A stretch of 64,000 nucleotides of DNA from a virus, in IMG/VR virus record IMGVR_UViG_3300024358_000009, positions 142,327-206,326 of that record; one strand, written 5' to 3'. Position numbers and translations under genes: made by a program. Shown one piece after another: positions 12,960-20,358 of this stretch. Under the pieces are notes generated by a model, which was not told the DNA's origin, ran no database searches, and worked only from the letters and a program-made list of their open reading frames with translations. Numbering within the stretch: position 1 is the first letter of the stretch; each line of letters begins with the position of its first letter.

Positions 12960-13164
12960 TTTTGAAAAGTGGGTTTTACCTAGATCAAACTGGACAATGT
13001 ATGTTATCCATGTTTGTTCTAGGAAAATGCCAGAACAAATCTGGATTGAAAGATGCGGAAAAGACAGGAAATTAATGTTTGCACAAGGTGGTGCAGGAAA
13101 AAGAGGTGACATATTAACGGAACAGAAATTGCGGAGTATGGGCTACACACTATTAAAAAAATAG
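12949..13164 (+). CDS. Hypothetical protein with terminal slippery site
   Basis: A 71-residue protein. The last sense codons are TTA AAA AAA followed by TAG, so the heptamer A AAA AAA sits directly before the stop. A -1 shift there would continue for 66 more codons in an otherwise uninterrupted frame (to 13361), giving a protein of about 137 residues. Either this is programmed frameshifting, or one A is missing from the homopolymer in this copy. Confidence 0.55.
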   Translation: MKTNFEKWVLPRSNWTMYVIHVCSRKMPEQIWIERCGKDRKLMFAQGGAGKRGDILTEQKLRSMGYTLLKK

Positions 13165-13361
13165 CGGTTGTAGTAGTTAATGAACACGGAGAAGTTTTTT
13201 CAAAAAAAGATAATACTCAGTTTAGCATTGACAAAAACAAGGCATTCGTATTTCATTGTTTAAATGAGGTTCATGCCGATATTGTTGTAGAAAAAACAAA
13301 GGAGCATACAGGACTTCAAAATTTGCAATGGAGGGCATATGACGAGACAGGCGAAAGCTAA
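13113..13361 (+). CDS. -1 frame extension (or AUU-started gene)
   Basis: The frame is coding-like (IAVVVVNEHGEVFSKKDNTQ) but has no ATG, GTG or TTG start. It can be reached by -1 slippage at 13155-13161 from the previous gene (shared part begins at 13161). Alternatively it could initiate at ATT 13113, which has AAGAGG 6 bases upstream. It contains a conserved-looking beta region and a C-terminal EHTGLQNLQWRAY. Function unknown. Confidence 0.45.
   Translation: MNGTEIAEYGLHTIKKIAVVVVNEHGEVFSKKDNTQFSIDKNKAFVFHCLNEVHADIVVEKTKEHTGLQNLQWRAYDETGES
13155..13161 (+). other. Candidate -1 frameshift site A AAA AAA
   Basis: Seven A residues in the phase A|AAA|AAA immediately before TAG 13162-13164. The -1 frame downstream is open for 201 bases. 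I did not identify a convincing stimulatory pseudoknot. The adjacent stop codon itself can act as a pause. Confidence 0.45.
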
Positions 13362-13524
13362 AAAGACAGCAATAAAAATAGCTAAAGTTATGGCTCGACA
13401 ACTAGGAAGAAAGATAAAAAACATAAGTTTTGACGATGCTGACACTATTCGTGAAGATTATTTTTCTATTTTTGGAACAGATAGATTGACACGAAGATAT
13501 GATTTGGTAAGTATTGTAGCTTGA
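13339..13524 (+). CDS. Hypothetical basic protein, 61 aa
   Basis: Good GGAGG ribosome site. The N-terminal 25 residues are Lys/Arg/Ala-rich (RQAKAKKTAIKIAKVMARQ), like a nucleic-acid-binding helix. Overlaps the preceding frame by 23 bases. Confidence 0.55.
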   Translation: MTRQAKAKKTAIKIAKVMARQLGRKIKNISFDDADTIREDYFSIFGTDRLTRRYDLVSIVA

Positions 13525-13551
13525 ATTTTTAACACAAACCCAAAGGAGAGA

Positions 13552-13983
13552 ATGATGGAAAGTTTTAAGAAGATTATGCCAGTTAGCCTTTTGCTTTGTT
13601 CTTTTTACATTATGGGAAGCACATTTTATATTGTGTATCAAAATGCACGATATAACTTTATGGCAAGCATTTATAGTGCAGAATCTAGGATTTTGCGTGA
13701 CGAACTAAATGAAGTTAGATACAAGCCAGATTATGAAAGTGGTTATCGTGATGCAGTAATTAAAATGGGTACTCCAACAAGCCCAGGAGCCTATACCGAT
13801 GGATTTACTGCTGCTGCAAAGATTTATCAAAACTCTAGTTATGCAGAAGGATATCACAACGCAATCAAGCAGTTTGGGTATAACGAAATTCCAAATGCTA
13901 ATACTAAATTGCCACTAGATAATATAAAAACATCTTCTATTAAAACAGAGGATGTTCCTGTGAGGTTGGCTGAAGAAAAGTAA
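13552..13983 (+). CDS. Membrane-anchored protein with GY repeats
   Basis: AAAGGAGAG upstream. One N-terminal membrane helix (VSLLLCSFYIMGSTFYIVY, residues about 12-30) anchors a 110-residue outer part. That part contains three related units of the form YxxGYxxA(I/V)xxxG (YESGYRDAVIKMG, YTDGFTAAAKIYQ, YAEGYHNAIKQFG). Last gene before the terminator at 13999. Possibly an inner-membrane tether. Function unknown. Confidence 0.6.
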   Translation: MMESFKKIMPVSLLLCSFYIMGSTFYIVYQNARYNFMASIYSAESRILRDELNEVRYKPDYESGYRDAVIKMGTPTSPGAYTDGFTAAAKIYQNSSYAEGYHNAIKQFGYNEIPNANTKLPLDNIKTSSIKTEDVPVRLAEEK

Positions 13984-13998
13984 AATATAAAGTTAATT

Positions 13999-14024
13999 AA
14001 TGCCCCTTAATTGGGGCATTTTTT
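13999..14024 (+). terminator. Bidirectional Rho-independent terminator
   Basis: AATGCCCC pairs with GGGGCATT (8 bp) around the loop TTAATT, followed by TTTTTT. It separates the rightward operon ending at 13983 from the leftward glycosyltransferase gene ending at 14023 and also has an A-rich flank serving the minus strand. Confidence 0.85.
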
Positions 14025-14646
14025 AATTATGGAACATCAATGGAAAATTAATAAAATGTATGTTAGTTTTATTTTCTTTTATAATTTTTGTTATGTATGA
14101 AAAGTCTGCTCCATATCCAAAAGATTTCCATTCAGTATTATTTACTAATTCCCTTTTTAAAAAATAACAACATAAATCAATAGTTCCATTTTTTGGAATT
14201 GGTTTTGTGGATTTTAATATTTTGTATAAATAAGGATCATTTTTTATTCTATGTATGCATTCAGATATAACTACATTGCACTCTTTTGTTAAAAATATAT
14301 TATTCAATAAGTTTAATATTTTTGGATTATAGTAATTATCTTCATTTGTAAAACCAAGTATGTCACAATCTGTTTTAAGTGCATATTCTCTTCTATATTC
14401 ATGGCCCCAATGATTTAATCTTTCATTAGACTCAAAACATTTTATTTTTTCCGATAAAAGTTCCAGTTCATAATATTTTTTTCTAATTTTTTCATCTGTT
14501 ATTTTTCCATCATGAACTATATTTAATTTCCAATTTTCATAAGATTGAGATAAAAATGAATAAACTAAACAGTATAATTTATTGATTCTATTTGGTTCAT
14601 CGTTTAAATATGAAGCTACTGAAAAACCAAAACTTAAATTTGACAT
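14023..14646 (-). CDS. Glycosyltransferase, GT-A (family 2-like)
   Basis: Leftward gene. ATG at 14646 is chosen because AAGGATGCAT precedes it, although an in-frame ATG exists 6 bases earlier. The N-terminal part FGFSVASYLNDEPNRINKLYCL resembles the start of family 2 enzymes (written as two pieces: FGFSVASYLND, EPNRINKLYCL), followed by SFLSQSYENWKLNIVHDG, which is the usual 'QSYxNWE' motif. FTNEDNYYNP is the metal-binding DxD-like region. About 208 residues, a short catalytic domain only. Likely transfers a sugar to a phage or host acceptor. Confidence 0.7.
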   Translation of the reverse strand: MSNLSFGFSVASYLNDEPNRINKLYCLVYSFLSQSYENWKLNIVHDGKITDEKIRKKYYELELLSEKIKCFESNERLNHWGHEYRREYALKTDCDILGFTNEDNYYNPKILNLLNNIFLTKECNVVISECIHRIKNDPYLYKILKSTKPIPKNGTIDLCCYFLKRELVNNTEWKSFGYGADFSYITKIIKENKTNIHFINFPLMFHN

Positions 14647-14672
14647 ATGCATCCTTGTTTTTTGGAATGTGA

Positions 14673-15332
14673 ATGATAAATCATTTTATCGAAACTAGAT
14701 TTAATTTAAAGTATTCTTTTATAAAATATAAGAAGCATTTAAATGAAAATTGGTTAAATTATAGATTAGAATTATTTAATAAATTCTGCGCCCCATCAGT
14801 TTTAGGACAAAAAAACAAAAACTTTTTTTGGATGATTAAATGTGATTCAGAAACACCAAATGAAATCTTAAACAAAATAAAAATAGATGATAGAATACAT
14901 ATTTATTTTAATAAAGATGAAAATTTAAATATAAGAAAAGAAATTTCTAATTTAAACCATCCATTTGTTTTCTCTAGATTTGACAGCGATGATATTTATA
15001 GAAATGATTTTACAGAAGAAATAAAAAATAATTCTTCAGTATATGAAGACGAATATCTTATAGATATAAATTATTCATCTTTTGATTTATCAAAAAATTT
15101 ATTTTGTCAAAAAAATATTTATCCTTCTCACTTTGTAAGTATAAAAACAAATAATATTGAAAAAGACATTTATGAAGATAAACATGTTAATTATTCAAGT
15201 AAATATAAAATATTTAAAATAAAAGAAAATTTAGCACTAGAATTAATACATGGAAAAAATATATCTAATAAATTTAATGAAAATGCAAAAAAAATAGATA
15301 TAAATTTATCTGATTATAATATACTGCTGTAA
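14673..15332 (+). CDS. Putative rhamnosyltransferase-like protein
   Basis: A 219-residue protein divergent from the 14646 gene with only about 25 bases between the starts. TRFNLKYS, the segment FNKFCAPSVLGQKNKNFFW and FSRFDSDDIYRNDF fit the putative rhamnosyltransferase family (PF11316-like). The RFDSDD segment is probably the metal and nucleotide-sugar site. It is unusually AT-rich. Confidence 0.6.
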   Translation: MINHFIETRFNLKYSFIKYKKHLNENWLNYRLELFNKFCAPSVLGQKNKNFFWMIKCDSETPNEILNKIKIDDRIHIYFNKDENLNIRKEISNLNHPFVFSRFDSDDIYRNDFTEEIKNNSSVYEDEYLIDINYSSFDLSKNLFCQKNIYPSHFVSIKTNNIEKDIYEDKHVNYSSKYKIFKIKENLALELIHGKNISNKFNENAKKIDINLSDYNILL

Positions 15333-15350
15333 ATAATTACTGACAATTGG

Positions 15351-15363
15351 CGAATAAATATTA
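15351..15363 (+). promoter_or_regulatory. Promoter-like motif CGAATAAATATTA
   Basis: Precedes ATG 15384, with AAAGGAG in the 20-base leader. Confidence 0.5.
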
Positions 15364-15383
15364 AGCAACAAAAGGAGTTTATT

Positions 15384-15773
15384 ATGAAGATAGAAATGGA
15401 TGGCGAAAAGTATCTTCTTTTTGCAAGTGAAAATGTGAAGCGTGTTTTTTTAAGCAATAAGGTAGCCATATTTGATTTAGTAAAACTTTATAAAAATAAA
15501 CCTTTTACTAAAACTGGCACATGTACAATTGTTAATGTTGGGAATACAAATGTCAGTATTTTAAATATAAAAGCTTTAGATTTTGAAACTCAGGAAAACA
15601 TTAATTGTTTTGTGTTACATTGCGTAGGAAATTATAAAGAATTAACGCCAGTAGCAGCTAATAAATGGTCAGTAACTCTTTATTGTGGACATAAAGCGAT
15701 TATTGATGAAACAGTTGATTCGATTGATAAAGATCATAAAGTTCATTGTTTTTTATGTGAGAAGAAAAATTAG
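15384..15773 (+). CDS. Hypothetical protein with Cys/His knuckle
   Basis: A 129-residue protein. The C-terminal LYCGHKAIID ... HCFLCEKK parallels LECGHTFLMD ... FCPTCMEN in the protein at 23689-24117, and both share an N-terminal strand-rich domain. This indicates a paralogous pair with a small C-terminal zinc-binding module. Function unknown. Confidence 0.6.
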   Translation: MKIEMDGEKYLLFASENVKRVFLSNKVAIFDLVKLYKNKPFTKTGTCTIVNVGNTNVSILNIKALDFETQENINCFVLHCVGNYKELTPVAANKWSVTLYCGHKAIIDETVDSIDKDHKVHCFLCEKKN

Positions 15774-15782
15774 GAATGAGCT

Positions 15783-15995
15783 ATGTCAGAACTAATTATT
15801 GAGGAATTAAAAAAAAGAATTCAAGAACTTGAAGAAAAGAATAAAAAGCTGCGTAAAGCATGTCAAAGAGCGTTTGACTTCGTTGATGACGAAGACAACA
15901 ATAAAATAGTAGTTAAAATGCCTTTCTCATTTGGTCTGCATTGTGATTTAGCCGAAGCTTTAGATATTCGTGACCTAAAAAATTTGAAGGATTAA
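15783..15995 (+). CDS. Coiled-coil protein, 70 aa
   Basis: Residues 3-30 (IEELKKRIQELEEKNKKLRK) form a heptad coiled coil. The rest is a short acidic tail. Typical of many phage open frames annotated only as coiled coil. Confidence 0.55.
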   Translation: MSELIIEELKKRIQELEEKNKKLRKACQRAFDFVDDEDNNKIVVKMPFSFGLHCDLAEALDIRDLKNLKD

Positions 15996-15996
15996 T

Positions 15997-16158
15997 ATGG
16001 AAAAGGAAATGATAAATTTAATTTTTGCGATGTATCAGTTGTCTGGTGGGAATAATGGAGAATTGTTTGCGAAGCTAACAGTAGAAGAACAAACTGTTTT
16101 AAGGTCTATCGTTTTTTCAAAGTTATTTTTTAATACAGAGATAAAAAATGGCAATTAA
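15997..16158 (+). CDS. Hypothetical protein, 53 aa
   Basis: Begins 2 bases after the previous gene. A compact helical protein (LTVEEQTVLRSIVFSKLFF). It overlaps the next gene by 11 bases. Not recognised. Confidence 0.5.
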   Translation: MEKEMINLIFAMYQLSGGNNGELFAKLTVEEQTVLRSIVFSKLFFNTEIKNGN

Positions 16159-16510
16159 AAGAAACTGCTTCTGCTGCAATAAAAAACTCAAAGGTTTATA
16201 TACTAATATAGAAGATCCTCCGTATGACGCTGTATCTTTTTCATCAGATGGAAAATATGGAAGTTCTATATTTGATCCATATGAAGAAAATGCACGAATA
16301 GAAATTTATATATGCGATGAATGTCTTAAAAAGAAAGCGAAGCTTTCTTATTATTATGAACTAGAACAAAAAATAGAGATTAAAAATATTCAGTCTTTTG
16401 ACAAGAAACTAAAACAGGATGAAGCTATTATTAAAGAAAGAACTAAAAAGTTAATAGCTGCCGTAAAGAAATTTAAGAGGATGAAGAAAAATGACAAGAG
16501 AAGAAGCTGA
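16148..16510 (+). CDS. Phage conserved zinc-binding protein
   Basis: A 120-residue protein. CFCCNKKL, then PPYDAVSFSSDGKYGSSIFD, then YICDECL match a widespread phage family of unknown function in which two CxxC pairs bracket a conserved 'DAVxFxxxGNYGSTVFDP' segment. The lysine-rich helical C-terminus is extra. Confidence 0.65.
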   Translation: MAIKRNCFCCNKKLKGLYTNIEDPPYDAVSFSSDGKYGSSIFDPYEENARIEIYICDECLKKKAKLSYYYELEQKIEIKNIQSFDKKLKQDEAIIKERTKKLIAAVKKFKRMKKNDKRRS

Positions 16511-16757
16511 AATTTATTGCGAAGAAATTGGAGCAAACCCTTTGTATGCAAATGGTTATGACGATTGTATAATTGGAGTTGGAAGAATATTTCATGATTA
16601 TAAAATAATCTATGACACTAATAAGATTTTACATAAAATGGTAGAAGAACAAGGCATGACAACTGAAGAAGCTATAGAGTTTTACGAATATAATATGGTT
16701 GGTGCATACATGGGCGAAGGCACTCCTATATTTTTGGAAAATCATAATGAACAATGA
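16491..16757 (+). CDS. Conserved phage protein of unknown function
   Basis: An 88-residue protein overlapping the preceding gene. YANGYDDCIIGVGR ... YDTNKILHKMVEEQGMTTEE ... EYNMVGAYMGEGTPIF corresponds to a family seen in many unrelated phages. No activity is established. Confidence 0.65.
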   Translation: MTREEAEIYCEEIGANPLYANGYDDCIIGVGRIFHDYKIIYDTNKILHKMVEEQGMTTEEAIEFYEYNMVGAYMGEGTPIFLENHNEQ

Positions 16758-16923
16758 GCAGTTAAACAAAATAAAAGAAACATGGAAACCAAAAGTAGAT
16801 AAGCATTATGGAGAATGCTATTTGGCAAATGCAAGATGTGCAATACATTTTCTTTTACTAGAAATAGAAAGGCTAAAAAATGACATTGCCACAAGAAAGA
16901 ACAAGGAGTGTGATACAAACTAG
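16747..16923 (+). CDS. Hypothetical helical protein, 58 aa
   Basis: ATG 16747 within the end of the preceding gene is preferred to ATG 16699, which would give an implausible hydrophobic start. Helical, ending in a coiled-coil-like segment. Confidence 0.5.
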   Translation: MNNEQLNKIKETWKPKVDKHYGECYLANARCAIHFLLLEIERLKNDIATRKNKECDTN

Positions 16924-17167
16924 AGATTTTTTAATAGATTTAATTAATCCCAAAAAAACGCCAAAAGTTCCAAAATACATAAGACTTTCAGCAAAAAGAC
17001 TTTTAAGACATTTTCCTTGGGATTATCATTTAAAACAAATATCTAAAAAAAATCCTGATGTATTCGGTGACATAAATGACATATTTACTTTTTCTATTAC
17101 TAATAATTTTAAGTTTTCTAACGATAAAAAGTATAAGAAAAAATCAAAAAATACTAAAAATCTTTGA
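16880..17167 (+). CDS. BPSL0761-like protein
   Basis: MTLPQERTRSVIQTRDFLIDL followed by VPKYIRLSAKRLLRHFPWDYHL matches the BPSL0761 family pattern (MTxPxERTRAVxxTRxFL ... LLRHYP). Those are short bacterial and phage proteins of unknown function. The Lys/Asn-rich C-terminal 25 residues overlap the next frame and are not conserved-looking. Confidence 0.6.
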   Translation: MTLPQERTRSVIQTRDFLIDLINPKKTPKVPKYIRLSAKRLLRHFPWDYHLKQISKKNPDVFGDINDIFTFSITNNFKFSNDKKYKKKSKNTKNL

Positions 17168-17261
17168 AGAAGAGGCGAATAAGATTATAGATGAAAAGTG
17201 CGGTTTAGAAATATTAAAAGTTATTTGTTCAATAGAAAATAAAATACGGAAAATAAAATGA
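17076..17261 (+). CDS. Possible single-pass membrane protein, 61 aa
   Basis: N-terminal hydrophobic helix (YLLFLLLIILSFLTI) then a charged helix. It overlaps 92 bases of the preceding gene in another frame and lacks a strong ribosome site. The sequence after 17167 is otherwise unused and the stop couples to the next gene, which favours it being real. Confidence 0.45.
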   Translation: MTYLLFLLLIILSFLTIKSIRKNQKILKIFEEEANKIIDEKCGLEILKVICSIENKIRKIK

Positions 17262-17455
17262 CAGATGAAGAAAAAATTAAATTAGTTATAGAAACAAGAG
17301 ATGTTTTTGGAGATCCAAGAAGATTGTGTTTGCTTCTTGTTGATGAGATTAAAAATCTAAGATTAGAACTGGAAAAAGCAAAAGCATATGACTACAGATC
17401 CTATGCACCGAATGTTTGGACGCAAGCAGGAGAAAAATATGTTTTCCTGCAATAA
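17258..17455 (+). CDS. Hypothetical helical protein, 65 aa
   Basis: Overlaps the previous stop by 4 bases. EIKNLRLELEKAKAYDYRSY suggests a coiled-coil tail. The frame continues 17 bases into the next gene. Confidence 0.5.
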   Translation: MTDEEKIKLVIETRDVFGDPRRLCLLLVDEIKNLRLELEKAKAYDYRSYAPNVWTQAGEKYVFLQ

Positions 17456-17717
17456 AAAAGATGGCAATGGATTTAAAATTGGTTTTAAGAATGGATATAC
17501 TTTGTCAGTAAGATTTGGAGTAAGAAACTACTGCGAAAATTTAGGCAAAGAAGATAAGAAATTTTTAAAATCAAGTGATGCAGAAATAGCCATTATTGAT
17601 CCAGCAGGAAAGCTAATGCAATTAAATGATCAAGATGCAATATTGGCAAATCAATCAGCAGAAGATTTAGTAGAAACGCTTTTTAAATATTTTATGATGA
17701 AAAATGAAACCTATTAA
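17439..17717 (+). CDS. Hypothetical protein, 92 aa
   Basis: ATG 17439 is chosen because CAGGAGAAAA precedes it. An earlier in-frame ATG (17388) has none. Strand-rich front (FKIGFKNGYTLSVRFG) then a helix with AEDLVETLFKYF. This resembles small phage proteins of unknown role. Confidence 0.55.
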   Translation: MFSCNKKDGNGFKIGFKNGYTLSVRFGVRNYCENLGKEDKKFLKSSDAEIAIIDPAGKLMQLNDQDAILANQSAEDLVETLFKYFMMKNETY

Positions 17718-17949
17718 TGTTTTTTTATTAGTGATTTTAGCATTGGTTGGAAGTTATTATAAACAATATATTTATCACAAGGAAATTGGTGAAAAATTAA
17801 TGAATAACCTTTATGAGATGGAACAAAGAGTTATACCAGACGAATCTATTAATGATGTTCCTGCTTATTCAGAAAAACAAATGATAAAGATAAAAGTAAT
17901 TCATGAGTGCCAACAACTTATTTATGAGGAGTTTAAGTTATGGAAGTAA
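17704..17949 (+). CDS. Single-pass membrane protein, 81 aa
   Basis: The N-terminal segment INVFLLVILALVGSYY forms one membrane helix, followed by an acidic helical tail. It overlaps both neighbours by 10 to 14 bases. Function unknown. Confidence 0.55.
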   Translation: MKPINVFLLVILALVGSYYKQYIYHKEIGEKLMNNLYEMEQRVIPDESINDVPAYSEKQMIKIKVIHECQQLIYEEFKLWK

Positions 17950-18101
17950 CAGAAGAATTTATTCAAGAGATTGAAAAAGACATGCAATCCAATAATGGAA
18001 ATTGGGTTTCTAATGAAAATGTTACCAAGCTTATTGCAGAAATAAGAAGATTGAAAGGGCTTATTAAGCCATGTTGTCAGAAAAAGAATTGCGTGAAATA
18101 G
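17940..18101 (+). CDS. Hypothetical protein, 53 aa
   Basis: Starts in the preceding gene behind GAGGAG. Helical with a Cys/Lys-rich end (PCCQKKNCVK). Overlaps the next gene by 31 bases. Confidence 0.45.
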   Translation: MEVTEEFIQEIEKDMQSNNGNWVSNENVTKLIAEIRRLKGLIKPCCQKKNCVK

Positions 18102-18394
18102 AAAATAGATTATACAGAGCAACTCCTGGTCCTTGGGTTTCTTCGTATTCTGAAAATGGAAAAACAAGCATATATTCAGAAAGTAAGGAGCGAGCATATT
18201 TTTATCATGGAGAATGGATTGCAGATGTATCTACGGAAGAAGACTTAAAATTTTTAGTTAATTCTATAGAAGATATACAAAAGCTTTTGAAAGAAGTTTA
18301 TAGGCTAAAGACTATTTTGGATAAAAACATGTATAAAGAAATTGTTGAAGCATTTTGTCATAAATTAAGTGGAAAAACAGATGACAAAAAGTGA
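18071..18394 (+). CDS. Ead/Ea22-type phage protein
   Basis: The start LREIENRLYRATPGPWVSS carries the 'RxxxATPGPW' signature common to Ead/Ea22-like and related phage proteins, followed by a region with IADVSTEEDLKFLV (the usual 'FIAxxRxDVPxLL' helix). These proteins are widely carried and dispensable in lambdoid phages. Role unknown. Confidence 0.6.
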   Translation: MLSEKELREIENRLYRATPGPWVSSYSENGKTSIYSESKERAYFYHGEWIADVSTEEDLKFLVNSIEDIQKLLKEVYRLKTILDKNMYKEIVEAFCHKLSGKTDDKK

Positions 18395-18695
18395 GTTATT
18401 CAAAAGATTAAATGACATTCACATATCAAAAGTATATGTAATGTTTTCTTATGAAAATAAAGAAATATCAATAATAAGTAATGTAATTATCATGCAAGAT
18501 CAAAGTTATGTTGTTGATTGGGGCGATGATGTTTATAGTGATAAATCATACATAGTAGAACCGATATATAAATATGATTTTCAAAATTATGATAGTGTAG
18601 ATGGATTATTAACATGGGATGTATTAAAGAATAAAGTTATTATAAGTGGTGAAAAAAAGATTGTTACTCTAGAAAAATTTTCTGAAGAAGTATAG
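18381..18695 (+). CDS. Hypothetical protein, 104 aa
   Basis: ATG 18381 lies inside the preceding gene. GTG 18369 is a weaker option. Strand-rich (KVYVMFSYENKEISIIS). The last gene before the RNA element at 18705. Confidence 0.55.
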   Translation: MTKSELFKRLNDIHISKVYVMFSYENKEISIISNVIIMQDQSYVVDWGDDVYSDKSYIVEPIYKYDFQNYDSVDGLLTWDVLKNKVIISGEKKIVTLEKFSEEV

Positions 18696-18704
18696 TAAAT
18701 ATAT

Positions 18705-18771
18705 GGGCGGTAGTAGTTGATTCACTAGGCAGGGAAACTTCTACTAATTAGCCTTGTTGGCTAAACCGCCC
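18705..18771 (+). promoter_or_regulatory. Three-way-junction RNA element A
   Basis: GGGCGGT 18705-18711 pairs with ACCGCCC 18765-18771 (7 bp). It encloses helix AGTAG/CTACT, whose loop contains CAGGGAAAC, and hairpin TTAGCC-TTGTT-GGCTAA. The element ends 17 bases before the methyltransferase start, just upstream of AAGGA. A second copy with the same closing stem and the same TTGTT loop but different inner stems stands before the CsrA-like gene. Stems vary while pairing is kept. The loop and the ribosome site both contain GGA, the core of CsrA-binding sites. Confidence 0.65.
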
Positions 18772-18788
18772 ACCAAACAAGGATTATC

Positions 18789-19697
18789 ATGGAAGAAACT
18801 TTAAAAGTTTATGATATGTTTGCTGGTATTGGTGGTTTTTCTCTGGCTTTTCAACAAGCTGGTAATTACGAAATAACAGCCAACGCAGAAATAGACAAAT
18901 ATCCTAGCGAAGTATTAAAAAAGAATTTTCCATCTATACCAAACTTTGGCGATGTTACAAAAATAACATATCAATCAAATCAGTTTGATGTGATCGTGGG
19001 CGGATTTCCTTGCACAGACATTTCTATAGCAAGTAAAACAAAGGACGGTATTTATGGAAAAAGATCTATTCTCTGGAAAGAATTCTTTAGAGCAGTCACA
19101 GAAGTCAGACCAAAATATTGTGTCATTGAAAATGTCTTTATGCTCCTTAGAAGAGGGCTTAACACAATTCTCTCAGACCTTGCCAAAATCGGGTACGATG
19201 CGACTTATACGACCATTGATGCACAATTCTGCGGAACACCACAAAGAAGACGCAGAGTTTACATTCTCGGAGTCCGTGATGGAATCTCCGCCAACGCCGA
19301 TATCTTCCAACTTGGAGAGCGTAGTACAACAGAATGTGAACGAAAAGTACAGTCTGTCAAAAAAAGCTTTAAGTGGTATTTTGAGCAGAGCGAAAAAAGG
19401 GAACAAGCCTTTGCCTACTTTACTCGCCAAAGAAGTGATCAATTTGATGAATGCGGAGTATCCTCCACATTAACTAAAAGAGATTATAAATCTTTTACAG
19501 ATTTAGTAGTGTCTAAAGGAAATATACGAAGAGTAACGCCAACAGAAAGACTTAGACTGATGGGTTTTCCCGATGATTGGCATTTAACTAATGCCTCAGA
19601 TACAGATAAGTATAAATATTGTGGAATGCATGTTCCTTCAGTTAAATATATTGCGGAATGCTTAAATAAATATCATAAGGAAACTATTAAGGATTGA
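18789..19697 (+). CDS. DNA (cytosine-5) methyltransferase
   Basis: A 302-residue C5 methyltransferase. Motif I DMFAGIGGFSLAF at the N-terminus binds S-adenosylmethionine. Motif IV GGFPCTDIS (residues about 76-84) holds the catalytic Cys. Motif VI is IENV, motif VIII is PQRRRRVYILG, and the C-terminal end has RRVTPTERLRLMGFPDDW and CGMHVPSVKYIAE (motifs IX and X). No restriction enzyme is nearby, so it is an orphan that probably shields phage DNA from host restriction. It is preceded by RNA element A. Between 19054 and 19473 the same DNA also encodes another protein in the +1 frame. Confidence 0.9.
   Translation: MEETLKVYDMFAGIGGFSLAFQQAGNYEITANAEIDKYPSEVLKKNFPSIPNFGDVTKITYQSNQFDVIVGGFPCTDISIASKTKDGIYGKRSILWKEFFRAVTEVRPKYCVIENVFMLLRRGLNTILSDLAKIGYDATYTTIDAQFCGTPQRRRRVYILGVRDGISANADIFQLGERSTTECERKVQSVKKSFKWYFEQSEKREQAFAYFTRQRSDQFDECGVSSTLTKRDYKSFTDLVVSKGNIRRVTPTERLRLMGFPDDWHLTNASDTDKYKYCGMHVPSVKYIAECLNKYHKETIKD
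19054..19473 (+). CDS. Overlapping gene nested in the methyltransferase
   Basis: A 139-residue frame inside the methyltransferase gene (+1 relative), starting at ATG 19054 behind AAAGGA. The product contains SLKMSLCSLEEGLTQFSQTL followed by PKSGTMR, then PPTPISS, then YSLSKKALSGILSRAKKGNK and PLPTLL. These correspond to motifs I know from stand-alone phage and bacterial proteins located beside cytosine methyltransferases ('FSGTWPKSGTMRNG', 'YYLSPKACxGILRRAxxRGKxLP'). Base composition changes exactly over this interval, with more C and G than flanking DNA, as expected when two frames are constrained. Probably a genuine dual-coding gene. Function unknown. Confidence 0.7.
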   Translation: MEKDLFSGKNSLEQSQKSDQNIVSLKMSLCSLEEGLTQFSQTLPKSGTMRLIRPLMHNSAEHHKEDAEFTFSESVMESPPTPISSNLESVVQQNVNEKYSLSKKALSGILSRAKKGNKPLPTLLAKEVINLMNAEYPPH

Positions 19698-19699
19698 TC

Positions 19700-20335
19700 A
19701 TGTTTGATTTTGCAAAAGCAGCGCCAACTTTTAATGAACACATTAAAGGTCAATTATTTTGGCATGAAGATTTTTTAAGACATTTCTTGCCAGAAATTGC
19801 ATCTGTATATATGGAACCAGATAGTGTGGTATATGATTTTGGGGCAAGTACAGGCAATGTTGGATTAGCATTAAGAGATAAAATAAAAGAAAGAAATATT
19901 GAGTTTTATGCTATTGAAAAATGTCAAGAAATGGAACCGTACTATATTGGTGATTATCAAAGTCTAATAATAGGCGACATGCTAGATATATGTATAAGAG
20001 AGTTTTCTTTCGCAACAAGTATTTTAGCATTGTGCTTTATTCATCCAAGTAAAAGAACTGACTTTATAGAAAAACTTAAACACAAATGTAAGAATGGTGG
20101 AGCATTTTTAATTTTAGAAAAAATGATGCCTCATGGTGGCTATCTTGGTACTGCCTTAAATCGTATTACTTGGAGAAATAAATTAGAAAATGGCGAGTCT
20201 CTTGAACAAGTTGTATACAAAGAACTTTCTCTCAGCGGTGTACAATATCCATTGTGCGAAAAAGAACTAGAAGGATTTAAACTTATTTGGGCGTATGGTG
20301 ATTTTCGTTCTTATATTTGGACTAATGGCTTTTAA
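19700..20335 (+). CDS. SAM-dependent methyltransferase (CmoA-like fold)
   Basis: ATG 19700 follows AAGGATTGATC. A 211-residue class I methyltransferase. VVYDFGASTGNVGLALRDK is motif I, FYAIEKCQEM the acidic loop after strand 2, and TSILALCFIHPSKRTDFIEK, GGAFLILEKM the later strands. The order resembles tRNA U34 carboxymethyl-type (CmoA) and related phage methyltransferases. The substrate cannot be inferred from sequence. Confidence 0.7.
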   Translation: MFDFAKAAPTFNEHIKGQLFWHEDFLRHFLPEIASVYMEPDSVVYDFGASTGNVGLALRDKIKERNIEFYAIEKCQEMEPYYIGDYQSLIIGDMLDICIREFSFATSILALCFIHPSKRTDFIEKLKHKCKNGGAFLILEKMMPHGGYLGTALNRITWRNKLENGESLEQVVYKELSLSGVQYPLCEKELEGFKLIWAYGDFRSYIWTNGF

Positions 20336-20358
20336 TATATGGCGTATTTATATACGCT

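Noticed and set aside
17173-17190. CGAATAAGATTATAG inside a coding region
   Set aside because: Matches the promoter-like motif but falls within a gene and precedes no gene start at the usual distance; listed only as a possible chance match, as are CGAATAA hits at about 47782 and 50815.
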